Origin: Lathyrus oleraceus
Lineage: Eukaryota; Streptophyta; Magnoliopsida; Fabales; Fabaceae
Reading direction: 5' to 3'
Assembly (NCBI RefSeq): GCF_024323335.1
Contig: NC_066579.1
Coordinates: 133,168,354-133,232,353, forward strand
DNA length: 64,000 nucleotides
Below the pieces are notes generated by a model. That model had not been told where the DNA came from, searched no databases, and saw nothing but the letters and a program-made list of their open reading frames with translations. Below, in pieces: positions 46,769 to 55,728 of this stretch. Numbering within the stretch: position 1 is the stretch's first letter; every line of letters begins with the position of its first letter. Both the position numbers and the translations under genes were made by a program.

Positions 46769-48076
46769 GTGCCATGGTATACAAACTTTGTTAATTACCT
46801 AGCTGTTGATATCGTACCCCCTGATCTTGACTACCACCGGAAGAAGAAGTTCTTCAACGATGTGAGAAACTTTTATTGGGACAAACCGCTCCTTTTCAAA
46901 AGAGGTAAAGACAGAATTTTTCGTCGTTGCGTTCCAGAAGAGGAGGTAAAAAGTATAATTGAGCATTGTCACTCTGCACCTTATGGTGGACATGCGAGCA
47001 CCTCTAAGACATACGCCAAGATTCTTCAAGCTGGTCTGTTTTGGCCTACCATGTGGCGCGATGTCCATGCTTGCATTGTCAAATGTGATAAATGTCAACG
47101 CACGGGAAATATTTCAAGACGTGACGAAATGCCTCTAAGAAACATTCAAGAAGTAGAACTCTTCGACGTTTGGGGTATAGATTTCATGGGACCTTTCCCA
47201 CCATCCTTAGGAAACAAGTATATCTTAGTAGCTGTGGACTACGTGTCTAAGTGGATTGAAGCTATAGCTGCACCCACAAACGACACTAGGGTGGTGATCA
47301 AGTTATTTAAGAACTATATATTCCCCCGATTTGGAATACCCCGTTTAGTCATAAGCGATGGAGGATCACACTTCATATCGAGAATATTTGATAAACTTTT
47401 AAGCAAATATGGAGTTAGGCATAGAGTAGCAACACCGTACCACCCACAGACTAGTGGCCAAGTAGAAGTATCCAATAGGGAAATAAAACAAATTCTAGAA
47501 AAAACTGTTTCTACATTTAGAAGAGACTGGTCTCAGAAGCTCCAAGAAGCATTATGTGCCTACAGAACCGCTTTCAAAACCCCTATAGGAACAACTCCCT
47601 ACCAACTAGTCTATGAAAAATCCTGTCATTTACCTTTTGAATTAGAGCATAAGGCCTATTGGGCCATTAAAACTTTGAATTTGGATTACCTGACCGCTGG
47701 TGAAAAACGTATCCTTGACATCCACAAACTGGAAGAACTCAGGCAATATGCCTACGAGAATGCCAAAATATACAAAGAGAGAACAAAAGCTTGGCATGAC
47801 AAAAGCATTGTGAAAAAAGATTTCAATATAGGAGACCCTGTTCTCCTGTTCAATTCTAGGTTACGACTCTTCCCTGGGAAGCTACGTTCAAGATGGTCTA
47901 GCCCTTTCAAAGTATCTAAGATTCTGAGATCTGGAGCTGTAGAAATCATGAACGAAACCTGTAGTCCATTCATTGTAAATGGGCAAAGACTGAAGCTCTA
48001 TGAAGGAGGAGACATTCCAACAAACTACTCCAGTCACACTCTAATAGATCCACCAATTCCTACGACAGGTGTATAA
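46769..48076 (+). pseudogene. Athila-A integrase
   Basis: A 435-codon open stretch, the longest undamaged pol domain. The zinc-binding HHCC motif uses His within [11 protein letters not shown] (about 66-75) and C106/C109 (KCDKCQ). The catalytic triad is D138 (GIDFMG), D197 (ISDGGSHF) and E233 (GQVEVSNRE), with 35 residues between the second D and E as expected. The C-terminal part has the [20 protein letters not shown] and [11 protein letters not shown]-binding module. It lies in frame with upstream pol but after TAA 46745. The stop at 48074 is followed by GCTTGGGAGGCAACCCAC (48112-48129), an Athila post-pol signature also seen in Athila-B. Confidence 0.92.
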
Positions 48077-48264
48077 ATTCCGATCGTCAAGCTAATGACG
48101 TTAAACAAGCGCTGCTTGGGAGGCAACCCACGGTTTTCTTATCTTGTTTTACCTTTTCTTTTTGCATTTATTTACTTTATTTTATTTTTAATCATATTTT
48201 CGTCAGGACTAAATATCATTTGCAATGTTTGTGTTTTCAGGATCCTTTTCCCTAACCCTTGCAG

Positions 48265-49498
48265 GATGCAAAACTTTGATGACATGCACGTAGCTTTCAG
48301 AGATGACGCCCAGAGGGAGTGTTACATAGCTCTCTACCAGCGCCCTATGGCCCCTACACGCTATCCTGACCAGGATTGCATGGAAGCCCTAGGCATTGAG
48401 TCGAGCATCAGATTCCTGTGCCACCAACTCCAATGGGATGAATTCGCTGATGACCTGAGCAACACATACAGGAACTTGACTTTGGAGTTCCTCAGCTCGT
48501 TTGATTATGATCCTTACTCCGGACCAGATGGACATGTTGTTTCCAGGCTATTCGGGATTGAGTACTCTTTCAGCCATAAGGAGTTCGGTGATTTATTAGG
48601 TTTTCAGACTACCCCCGACGCTATCCTTGAGACGCCGATGGGATACTTTTAGGGTAAGGAAGTGGAGAAATTATGGAGCAATATCTCTGGTGGAGGGAGT
48701 CAGGATCCTTCCACTCAGTTGTCCCAGGTTATCCACCACCCTGCTATGAGGTATTTCTAGATGATACTGGCACACTCTTTTCTTGGAAGACCAGATGCTG
48801 AGACTTTGCTGAGTGAGGAGGAGATATTTTTGCTATTTTGTACATCCCAGTCACGCCCTGTCGCATGTGGGAAGTTTCTGCTGTGTGGCCTTAGTAGTGT
48901 TGCCAGATCATCCGAAGGAGTTATTCATGTAGGAGGGATCGTCACGCAGATTGCCATTGCCTTAGGTCTATCCCACAAGCTGCTCCATCTAAGGACTTTC
49001 TGTGGCTATACTACTATGGATATTGATTTCTGCTTAACTAGAGGATTGATGAGGAGATCCTCTTTTAATCCCAGACAATTCATATTATTGATTGATAGCG
49101 AGACGATACACTACTTTACACTGCCAAATCCGATGATGACCAGTGTTCATGACCCAGCTAACTGGAGTTATGCTTTGGAGGGTCATGGAAAGACTGTTGA
49201 GGAGCCTAAATCCCCACCTGTAGCTGATTATACTCCTACACCACCTTCACCCAGGATTACTGTGCTCTCTAATAATTTATCTTTGCATACCCCAGATATC
49301 CGCACGCAGATTGCCGAGTGTCGCAGAGAGATTACCGAGCTTAGGCAGGAGGTGGCTGACCTTACTTTACAGATGACGGTATCTGATCTTACACATGCTA
49401 CCGAGGCTGATTGTTTGTACCAAGAGATCGTAGAGCTTCGTCAGGAGATAGCCGTACTTCGTGGTACCAGTCAGGCAGAGGAGCTCCCTGCTGTTTGA
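48265..49498 (+). pseudogene. Athila-A ORF2, first env-position ORF
   Basis: Starts at ATG 48265 (MQNFDDMHVAFRDDAQ), straight after an acceptor-like CCTAACCCTTGCAGG, so it may have been made from a spliced subgenomic RNA, as proposed for env-like ORFs. It shares the family box RPMAPTRYPDQDCMEALGI and a LTLEFLSSF ... RLFGIEYSFSHKEFGDLLGF region with the ORF at 50136. A C-terminal Leu/Glu coiled coil (ITELRQEVADLTLQ, VELRQEIAVLRG) follows a proline-rich linker. TAG at 48650 and TAG at 48758 interrupt one otherwise open frame of about 410 codons. I saw no signal peptide or clear membrane anchor downstream of the ATG. Confidence 0.78.
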
Positions 49499-50135
49499 GT
49501 TTACCATCTCGTTTATTCTTTCTTATTTATGCTTATATTTTTTCTCGCATTTCCCCGACTTATTTTATATTTGTGATTTTATATATTTCCTAACTATATT
49601 AGCACATTGATATTTCCATAAATATACATATTTTATGTGTGTTTATTCCCTTTATATTTATATTATAGTCTAATAGTATTAATTATTTATTTATTTATTA
49701 GTCTAATGTTTAGATTTTATTTTTATAAAATTGTGCAAGCCTTATTTTCATTATAAAAACAATGAAAATGCTATCCGGACCCCCACACCAAAAAGAGAAT
49801 GGAGAAGCCCATACCAAATGAGTCAAAATCCGGCCCAGCTGAAATTACTCTTGTGGCGCCCGCCATGGATATGTGGCGCCCGCCACAGCGTCTGATAAAG
49901 CTCGGCGCTGATTCACATTTTTCACCATTTTCAAACCTTCAAACCTCCAAAACCCATTTTTTCCTCTTCCAAAAACTCCTTTGAACCCCATAAAATCTCT
50001 CACATTTCTCATCTTCCCACCATACAAGTCACCTTCCCAACTTCCATTTTCATTTTCATCCGTCAATATTCATAAAAATCTCACCTTTATACAAACCCAT
50101 CTTCATCTTCTTCATCATATTCCAAGAGCTAAATA
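49499..50135 (+). other. Spacer before ORF3 with an LTR-like dyad block
   Basis: 637 bp, AT-rich in its first half and without a credible gene. At 49843-49890 lies GAAATTACTCTTGTGGCGCC followed by two GTGGCGCCCGCCA motifs (49853 and 49873, 20 bp apart). The block corresponds to the dyad block in the element's own LTR (41218-41262). It resembles the leader of the non-autonomous element, where LTR-type dyads also precede the ORF. Confidence 0.75.
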
Positions 50136-51587
50136 ATGGAGTTCAGCGGATTTATCCTTCGCGAAGGGAAACCTGGAGATAGGCAGAGAAGGATTATCGA
50201 AAGGTTAGAAAATCGGGAAATTCTCCCGACAAGGTACGTGGATGATAACTGTCTTTACACTTTATGTATCTACCATAGTATTTTTCATTTGTTAGATTTT
50301 TTAGGCTTGCACACTATCTTTTCAAACAGAGAACCTACCTTTGAGCGATTGACAATCGAGTTTTTAAATTCTTTAATTTATATTGTCAGTCCTAACACTG
50401 CTAGTACAGTTGGTACTGTTCGATTTAGAATGTTCGCTGTTGAGTATGAATTTAGTATCGACGAACTAGCAGGTATGTTGGGAATTCCTCATGGGGAAGG
50501 TGCTATTTGTGAGGCCCTTTTGGATTCAGATTGGTCGGTCGAGGTGTTTTCCTTCTGGCAAAGAGTGTCTAATACTTCAATAAATTCTTTTGAAGGAATT
50601 CTTGCCTCGGCCATCCATAACCCGACCATCAGAGTTTTTAGATATCTGTTGGCATGTACTATTTTTGGCCGGGAGAATCCAAACAAGGTTAATGCTCGGG
50701 AGCTTCTATTTTTACAAGGAAGCCTCACAAATAGGAGGATTAATTCGGTCCCGTTTATGATTGCTCATATAGATTTAACTCTTAATAAAGCGAGACCCAT
50801 TGTTTTTGGAGGACTCATTACGTCTATTGCTCGGGCTCTTAACCTGAACAATGAGATAGCTACCTTAGTTCCCTTAGCTCCTCACACAATCAACCTTAAA
50901 TTTCTGAGAGATATGAAATTGTGCCGAGTGAGAAGAGAGGGAGGTTATGTGCTTATGATTCATGGTATAGCTATCCCATCTGTTGTCTTACCATGCACTA
51001 GACGTACTGATGTACGTAATGAAAGGAACTGGACCTATGTTTTAGATGCTCCACCTGTTTTAGGTCCACTTCCTCCTAATATTCCTGATGAGGAGGGACA
51101 CGACACTGATGAAGAGTTTGATCGGAGAGAGCAATCTCCCGTACCTCATGTGTCCCCCCATCACCCTTCACCACCACACACCGCACCATCTTCTTCTTTT
51201 GCAGGTTCTGCTCCTGGATTCTATATTATAGAGGAGATGTGGCGCGACCACATGGCTAGAGAACAGAGGTGTGATGACCTACTCTCTACCATTCAACAAC
51301 AACTGGCAGACAACATGAGCTTCATGCAAGAATCGCAGCGGAGGACAGATCGATCCTATGAGACTATTGCACAGACCCTGCTTGTGATCACAAACGAGCA
51401 ATCCCGTCAGCAGCACTACCACCATTCTGCGCTGATAGAGGCCACTCATGGTTCCATTTTAAGCAACCTTCGAGAGGTGAGGACTGCTCAGGATGCCTTA
51501 CAGGCCAGGACGGATCAGAGAGACCATCGTCGTAGCCGATCCCATCGTCCACCTCAGGATGGCGAAGGAACCAGTGGTCAGCAGTAG
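50136..51587 (+). CDS. Athila-A ORF3, second env-position ORF, intact
   Basis: 483 codons without a stop, from ATG 50136 (MEFSGFILREGKPGDRQRR). The family box is REILPTRYVDDNCLYTLCI, followed by a helical region (FHLLDFLGLHTIF), TFERLTIEFLNSLIYIV, and RFRMFAVEYEFSIDELAGML near residues 90-115. The C-terminus is a Pro/His-rich linker (SPVPHVSPHHPSPPHTAPSS), then a Gln/Arg-rich amphipathic part and a basic end. ORF2 and the minus-strand ORF at 55728 align with the same order of motifs. The family is known from Athila-type and other non-autonomous plant LTR elements; its function is unknown. The frame is notable for being intact inside an otherwise dead element. Confidence 0.82.
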   Translation: MEFSGFILREGKPGDRQRRIIERLENREILPTRYVDDNCLYTLCIYHSIFHLLDFLGLHTIFSNREPTFERLTIEFLNSLIYIVSPNTASTVGTVRFRMFAVEYEFSIDELAGMLGIPHGEGAICEALLDSDWSVEVFSFWQRVSNTSINSFEGILASAIHNPTIRVFRYLLACTIFGRENPNKVNARELLFLQGSLTNRRINSVPFMIAHIDLTLNKARPIVFGGLITSIARALNLNNEIATLVPLAPHTINLKFLRDMKLCRVRREGGYVLMIHGIAIPSVVLPCTRRTDVRNERNWTYVLDAPPVLGPLPPNIPDEEGHDTDEEFDRREQSPVPHVSPHHPSPPHTAPSSSFAGSAPGFYIIEEMWRDHMAREQRCDDLLSTIQQQLADNMSFMQESQRRTDRSYETIAQTLLVITNEQSRQQHYHHSALIEATHGSILSNLREVRTAQDALQARTDQRDHRRSRSHRPPQDGEGTSGQQ

Positions 51588-52703
51588 TGTGACAGGTTAC
51601 TCTCCCCTTATCTTATTTCGGAACATTGGGGACAATGTTCGATTTAAGTATGGGAGGAGATTTTATCGCTTTCTACTTTTCCTTTGTTGTTTTTTAGATT
51701 GTTTATTTTTATTGCTTTTTAGTTGTTTACTTTGTTTTATTTTTCTTTTAGTTAGAGTGTTTTAGATAATGCATGTGTCTGACGAGTCACCAGTATAGTG
51801 TATCTTTAGTATATTCTAATCTCCCCATTCCTTTATCCCTACCAAAAAATTTTACAAAAGAAAATGGTGTTATTCTGAAAGTTTTTGGGCTTTAAGACAG
51901 GTTTGAGTTAGGATGTGGTGACTCGGGAGAACTTTTTGAAACATCAGTATCATTTTAGCGCCATAGACTTCATGAATATAGGAATCACTCCCGAAACCCC
52001 ATATACCATGGCCTTAATCATAAATTCAGTATAGTCCTCAGTAGTTTATTCTAGCAGTCAGCTCCGGCCTACGCATCCTCTACGTAGGGGACCGATGAAC
52101 ATAAGTGAATGATCCAGTGAAATAAATAAAAGAAAAAAAGGTAACTCCGGTATAGGTGACTCTCACAAAGTCATTTAAACCAAAAAGTTATAAAATTTGC
52201 TGCAAAAGAAAAAGAAAAAGAAAAACTCACCCGCTGTTAGTTGGTTCAGAGGTATCTGGCGCTGAACTCGGTAGGGTGGATTACGATCCGATCCCCCACA
52301 ACTGCATTCGGGTCAAATAAAAGGGTTACACAAATTTATGTGCCAGAAACCCCATGTTTAGGATCAGAATCACTAACCGGTCACTCTGCTATGAAGCATG
52401 TACGGATAACTGGCTTAATGTGATTGCGTCTGAATGAAAAGGACCCAAAAAGAGATGAAGAGGTAGGCCTAAGTATTGTGGGATAATATGGGTTGGTTAA
52501 TATAGGAATGGATTTTATGTCCGTGTCTGCGGATAAGTGTCATCACGATACCCTTAGTTCACTCAGTTAGTACCTATCATTGCATCCCGACTTGAACTCA
52601 TAAGCCCTTTTAGCCTGAATCACTTATCGACACCAGTTTTTCTTCTTTGAGCTTATAAGTGTTCTTGCTTGAGGACAAGCAAGGGTTTAAGTGTGGGAGT
52701 ATT
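51588..52703 (+). other. 3' region of Athila-A with two polypurine modules
   Basis: 1.1 kb without a credible gene. Straight after ORF3 is a perfect inverted repeat GAACATTG-GGGA-CAATGTTC (51621-51640), overlapping a module GGGGACAATGTTCGATTTAA then GTATGGGAGGAG (51628-51659). A second module, GAGGACAAGCAAGGG then TTTAAGTGTGGGAG, is at 52671-52703 beside the 3' LTR and is the functional-looking polypurine tract. Confidence 0.78.
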
Positions 52704-54357
52704 TGATGACACTGAAATTCACCGTATTTTCGACTCCGATTTCGCATGCATTTTAGTTGTTTTATTATTATTTTGTTATGTTATTACTATGTTTCTCTTT
52801 GTTTTCAGGTTTTCAGTCTAATCGGAGCCCCGATCGAGAAAAAGAGTGAAAATGAGCTAAAAAGCCTAAAAATCAGCATTTTGCACTTGTGGCTCCCACT
52901 GTGGCTGGCGCCATGGGTCCAGCCATGACGTGTCATAGTACAACTTCTCCTCAACTGCCATATCTCCCACTATCTCCACTTGGGCGCCACAATTTACTCT
53001 TATGGCGGGCGTCATGGTGTGGTGGCGGGCGCCACAAGAACAAAGAAGTTTCCCTCCCAAATTCAAACTTAAGGGCATCCTTGTCATTTCCATAATTTTC
53101 CTTGCTTATAAATAGACACTTGATTCCATTTGTTTCATCATCCAAACTTAGATCAAACTTAGTTACAACTAGGCAGATATCAGTATTGTAAAAGTGGTAA
53201 TCACTTCACATCGGAGTGTTGCCACAACTGTGTAATCGAGTCTGTAATCGAGTTTGGAGCACTTTGGAAGGAAGTTAATCCTGCCGCCATTTTCATTTCT
53301 GTTACGCACTTTATTCGACCCTCCGATTGGAGCAGGTTTTATTGCTTTACCTTTGTCTACTTTACTTTCCCGCACTCGCATTTTACTTTTATTTATTTCT
53401 TGCACTCGCACTCGCACTACTTTCATTTATTTCTCGCACTCGCACTACTTTCGTTTATTTCTCGCACTCGCACTACTTTTATTTATTTCTCGCACTCACA
53501 CTAATTTTATTTATTTCTCGCACTCGCACTACTTTTATTTACTTTCCGCACTCGCACTACTTTTATTTAAATTAAAATGCACCTTTACTTTACCATGTCT
53601 AGCTAAACCTATAAAGGTTAGAATGTAAGGATCGTAATTGAACCGATGATCCGTACGATTGTTCGTAGAAACACTTAAGGGCTGTTTTGACTTTCAACTT
53701 AAATTTTCCCGCACTTAAGCTCCGTTGGGTAAGATCGAAAGTCGTCCAACGTCTTTTTAAACTTAGTTGTTTTTAACTATTTCAAATACAACAAAAGCGC
53801 TTTGTTTAGTTCATTAGGAGTTTTTAACTTAAAAATAAAAGTGATTTTAAAACTATTTTCGGACGCGTTTATAAGTTTAGAGTCTGGTTCCTGAGAACCT
53901 CTTTTGGTTAAGAAACCCAGGTCAAAATAGTTTTCAACTTAGTCAAGATACTATATTTCTTAAAAATAGGTTTACTACTCTAACGCAATGCGTGCATTTT
54001 TATAAGTGACAATAAGAGGGTTTGATTAGGGAGTACAACTCGGTTCTGAATACACGAAAGCGACAGTTCCCGTTAAATTGGTTCTTTTCAAAGTAGGAAA
54101 CACTGCCCATAAGTAATTCTATTAGCAAGTACTTGGATTATTAATTGATTATGTGAATTACATTCGAACCTGTCGTTATTAATTGAATTGAATTTAATAC
54201 TTTATTTTTCATTGTGCACTCTTAAAACCCCTATTTCGATTACCTTAGATAAACACTGTAACAATAGATAACGATAGATTGACACTTGGTCTTTGTGGAT
54301 TCGACAATCTTTTATATTACTTTGACGCGTTCGTACACTTGCGAAAAGCTCGCATCA
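52704..54357 (+). repeat. 3' LTR of Athila-A
   Basis: TGATGACACTGAAATTCACC to AAAGCTCGCATCA, followed by target duplication ATGAT (54358-54362). It closely matches the 5' LTR. No gene inside. Confidence 0.93.
53371..53568. repeat. 27-bp tandem array in the 3' LTR
   Basis: The same CGCACTCGCACTACTTT repeat as at 41597-41816 with about one unit fewer and one internal CGCACT expansion (near 53408). Confidence 0.9.
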
Positions 54358-54362
54358 ATGAT

Positions 54363-54471
54363 TAAGTCACACTTGATACATTAATTGGACTATCTATTCT
54401 AGGGATTTTATTTAACAAACATAATTCGATACAAGTACCAAAAGTATTGGCCTCTAGGTCTTACACCAACA
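54363..54471 (-). repeat. 5' LTR of copia-main, segment 3 (outer end)
   Basis: 109 bp ending GGTCTTACACCAACA. It matches the first part of the solo LTR at 6862 onward in reverse complement and marks the right end of copia-main. The expected target duplication would be ATATC (54472-54476); the partner lies outside the window. Confidence 0.9.
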
Positions 54472-55236
54472 ATATCATGATAAAGCATATGAAAACGGGG
54501 TCAATGATACTTATACACAAGTCTTTGTTCCAATTGGCTAGCCTAGTTCTCTTGGTAATTATCTGTCAACGAAGGTATTTCAAGAACACTGACCGTGATA
54601 AAACCACGAACCTAAGCCTCCCTTTCAGACACCTCTCTAACTATGTTTTGGGCTCAAGTCTCTTTTTCGGTTTTCTTCTCCTTTCATTCGGATAATCATA
54701 TATTAAGGCATTTGCAATTATTTTTTCCCTCACATGCACAAGGTTTATCGCGAATTTTTTCTAGGCACCTTTTGTAATTTTCTTTTCGTTTTCAATTAAT
54801 TTACGCACATTGGCATTTATTGGTCTACTTTGAGATGACATTTAAGAATCAACTACCGTTAGGTTAAATAATAGGATAAGGGTTACCCAACTTAGAAGGT
54901 CTAGTTGTCTTTATTTCATTTTCATTATTTTTGTGCCCAAATTATTTACTTCTCAACCAACCATACATACATGCAAGTCTTTGTACTCATGTCAGACCGT
55001 CATTATAAACTAATCAGATATTACTTCTCATAACAGAGTACTATGGTACAAATCTACATGTTGGACTCACATCCTTACTCTGGAGACCTAAGTTATTCGA
55101 GTCATACCTAAGTTTCCACACTTTCTCAATGCCTCTAGTCCTAGCCTTTCTTCCCTCGCACTCTATATACTTTCTCATCTTCCCCACAAATGAAGTTTGT
55201 TTTTAAAAAATTTCACAATCTTAGTGTTGGAAAAAA
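54472..55236 (-). other. 3' flank of the Athila-B ORF
   Basis: 765 bp of AT-rich non-coding sequence. Base composition and position fit the untranslated 3' part of the element. I see no polypurine tract or LTR end before copia-main starts. Confidence 0.5.
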
Positions 55237-55728
55237 CTATGAAGAGTGGGTCTTAATAGGGATCACTAGAAATAACACACAAAAATCTAGTGGCATCAAA
55301 CTCTCTTGGAACATCACCTGACCCATAGATGGGAAATTGGAGGATGCGCCCAAATCTTCTACACTAAGCTCATGGTTTTGATTAAACAACCTCAATTTGA
55401 TAGTACCATAATAGTACCTCGTTCCATCAACATATTTCCTTTGCAACTTGAAATCTAAGGTGCTTAAGAACTTGAGAGCAACGCGCTCAAAGGTGGATGC
55501 CTCCGTTTTCATAAATTCTAGAAAACCTCTTAAATGGAACATGTTATATATTTCCACTTTTAAACCAAGAGTAGTAAGGGAGGTTTGACAAATATACCTC
55601 GACGGAGTGATCCTCCGCTTGATGAGCATTGAGTACCTTTGTGCTTGTAACTCGTCCTTGAAGATGTTGTTGTTAGGATTTGATAAACGGGTGCTCCCCC
55701 TCTTGTGAGGTATTAAGGACTCCACCAC
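55237..55728 (-). CDS. Athila-B env-position ORF, N-terminal part
   Basis: An open stretch of 163 codons. It has the family box IKRRITPSRYICQTSLTTLG, then STFERVALKFLSTLDF and GTIKLRLFNQNHELSVEDLG, which line up with ORF3 of Athila-A (TFERLTIEFLNSL, GTVRFRMFAVEYEFSIDELA). The stop at 55237 cuts it about where the Athila-A proteins still have over 300 residues, so it looks truncated. No ATG is near 55728 (the stretch begins with GTG codons); the frame stays open about 200 bp further upstream without an ATG that I could find, so the true start is unknown. Probably non-functional. Confidence 0.6.
   Translation of the reverse strand: MVESLIPHKRGSTRLSNPNNNIFKDELQAQRYSMLIKRRITPSRYICQTSLTTLGLKVEIYNMFHLRGFLEFMKTEASTFERVALKFLSTLDFKLQRKYVDGTRYYYGTIKLRLFNQNHELSVEDLGASSNFPSMGQVMFQESLMPLDFCVLFLVIPIKTHSS

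Larger units (their letters stand above)
40930..54357 (+). mobile_element. Athila/Cyclops-like Ty3/gypsy retrotransposon 'Athila-A'
   Basis: 13,428 bp, with LTRs of 1,676 bp (40930-42605) and 1,654 bp (52704-54357) and target duplication ATGAT at 40925-40929 and 54358-54362. A tRNA-Asp primer site is followed at once by gag-pol in the order PR-RT-RH-INT, then two env-position ORFs, as in Athila, Calypso and the pea element Cyclops. Gag-pol is a single frame with one frameshift and nine stops. The third ORF is intact. Confidence 0.93.
3004..54471 (-). mobile_element. Ty1/copia retrotransposon 'copia-main', split by nested insertions
   Basis: One minus-strand copia element can be followed through the window. 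Pol is at 3004-3646 and 10715-12701, gag at 12846-13637, leader at 13638-15336, primer site at 15337-15348, and the 5' LTR in three pieces (15350-16442, 40831-40929, 54363-54471). Each break is an insertion with a resolvable 5-bp target duplication, and sequence continues across each once the insert is removed. The right end is ACACCAACA at 54471. The left end is cut by the gypsy insertion at 3003 and its 3' LTR is not seen. The reading frame has stops and frameshifts. Confidence 0.85.

Noticed and set aside
54447..54695. 82-codon plus-strand ORF with a hydrophobic stretch at the right end of copia-main
   Set aside because: It starts inside the copia LTR and crosses into Athila-B flank; the apparent transmembrane segment is from T-rich sequence.
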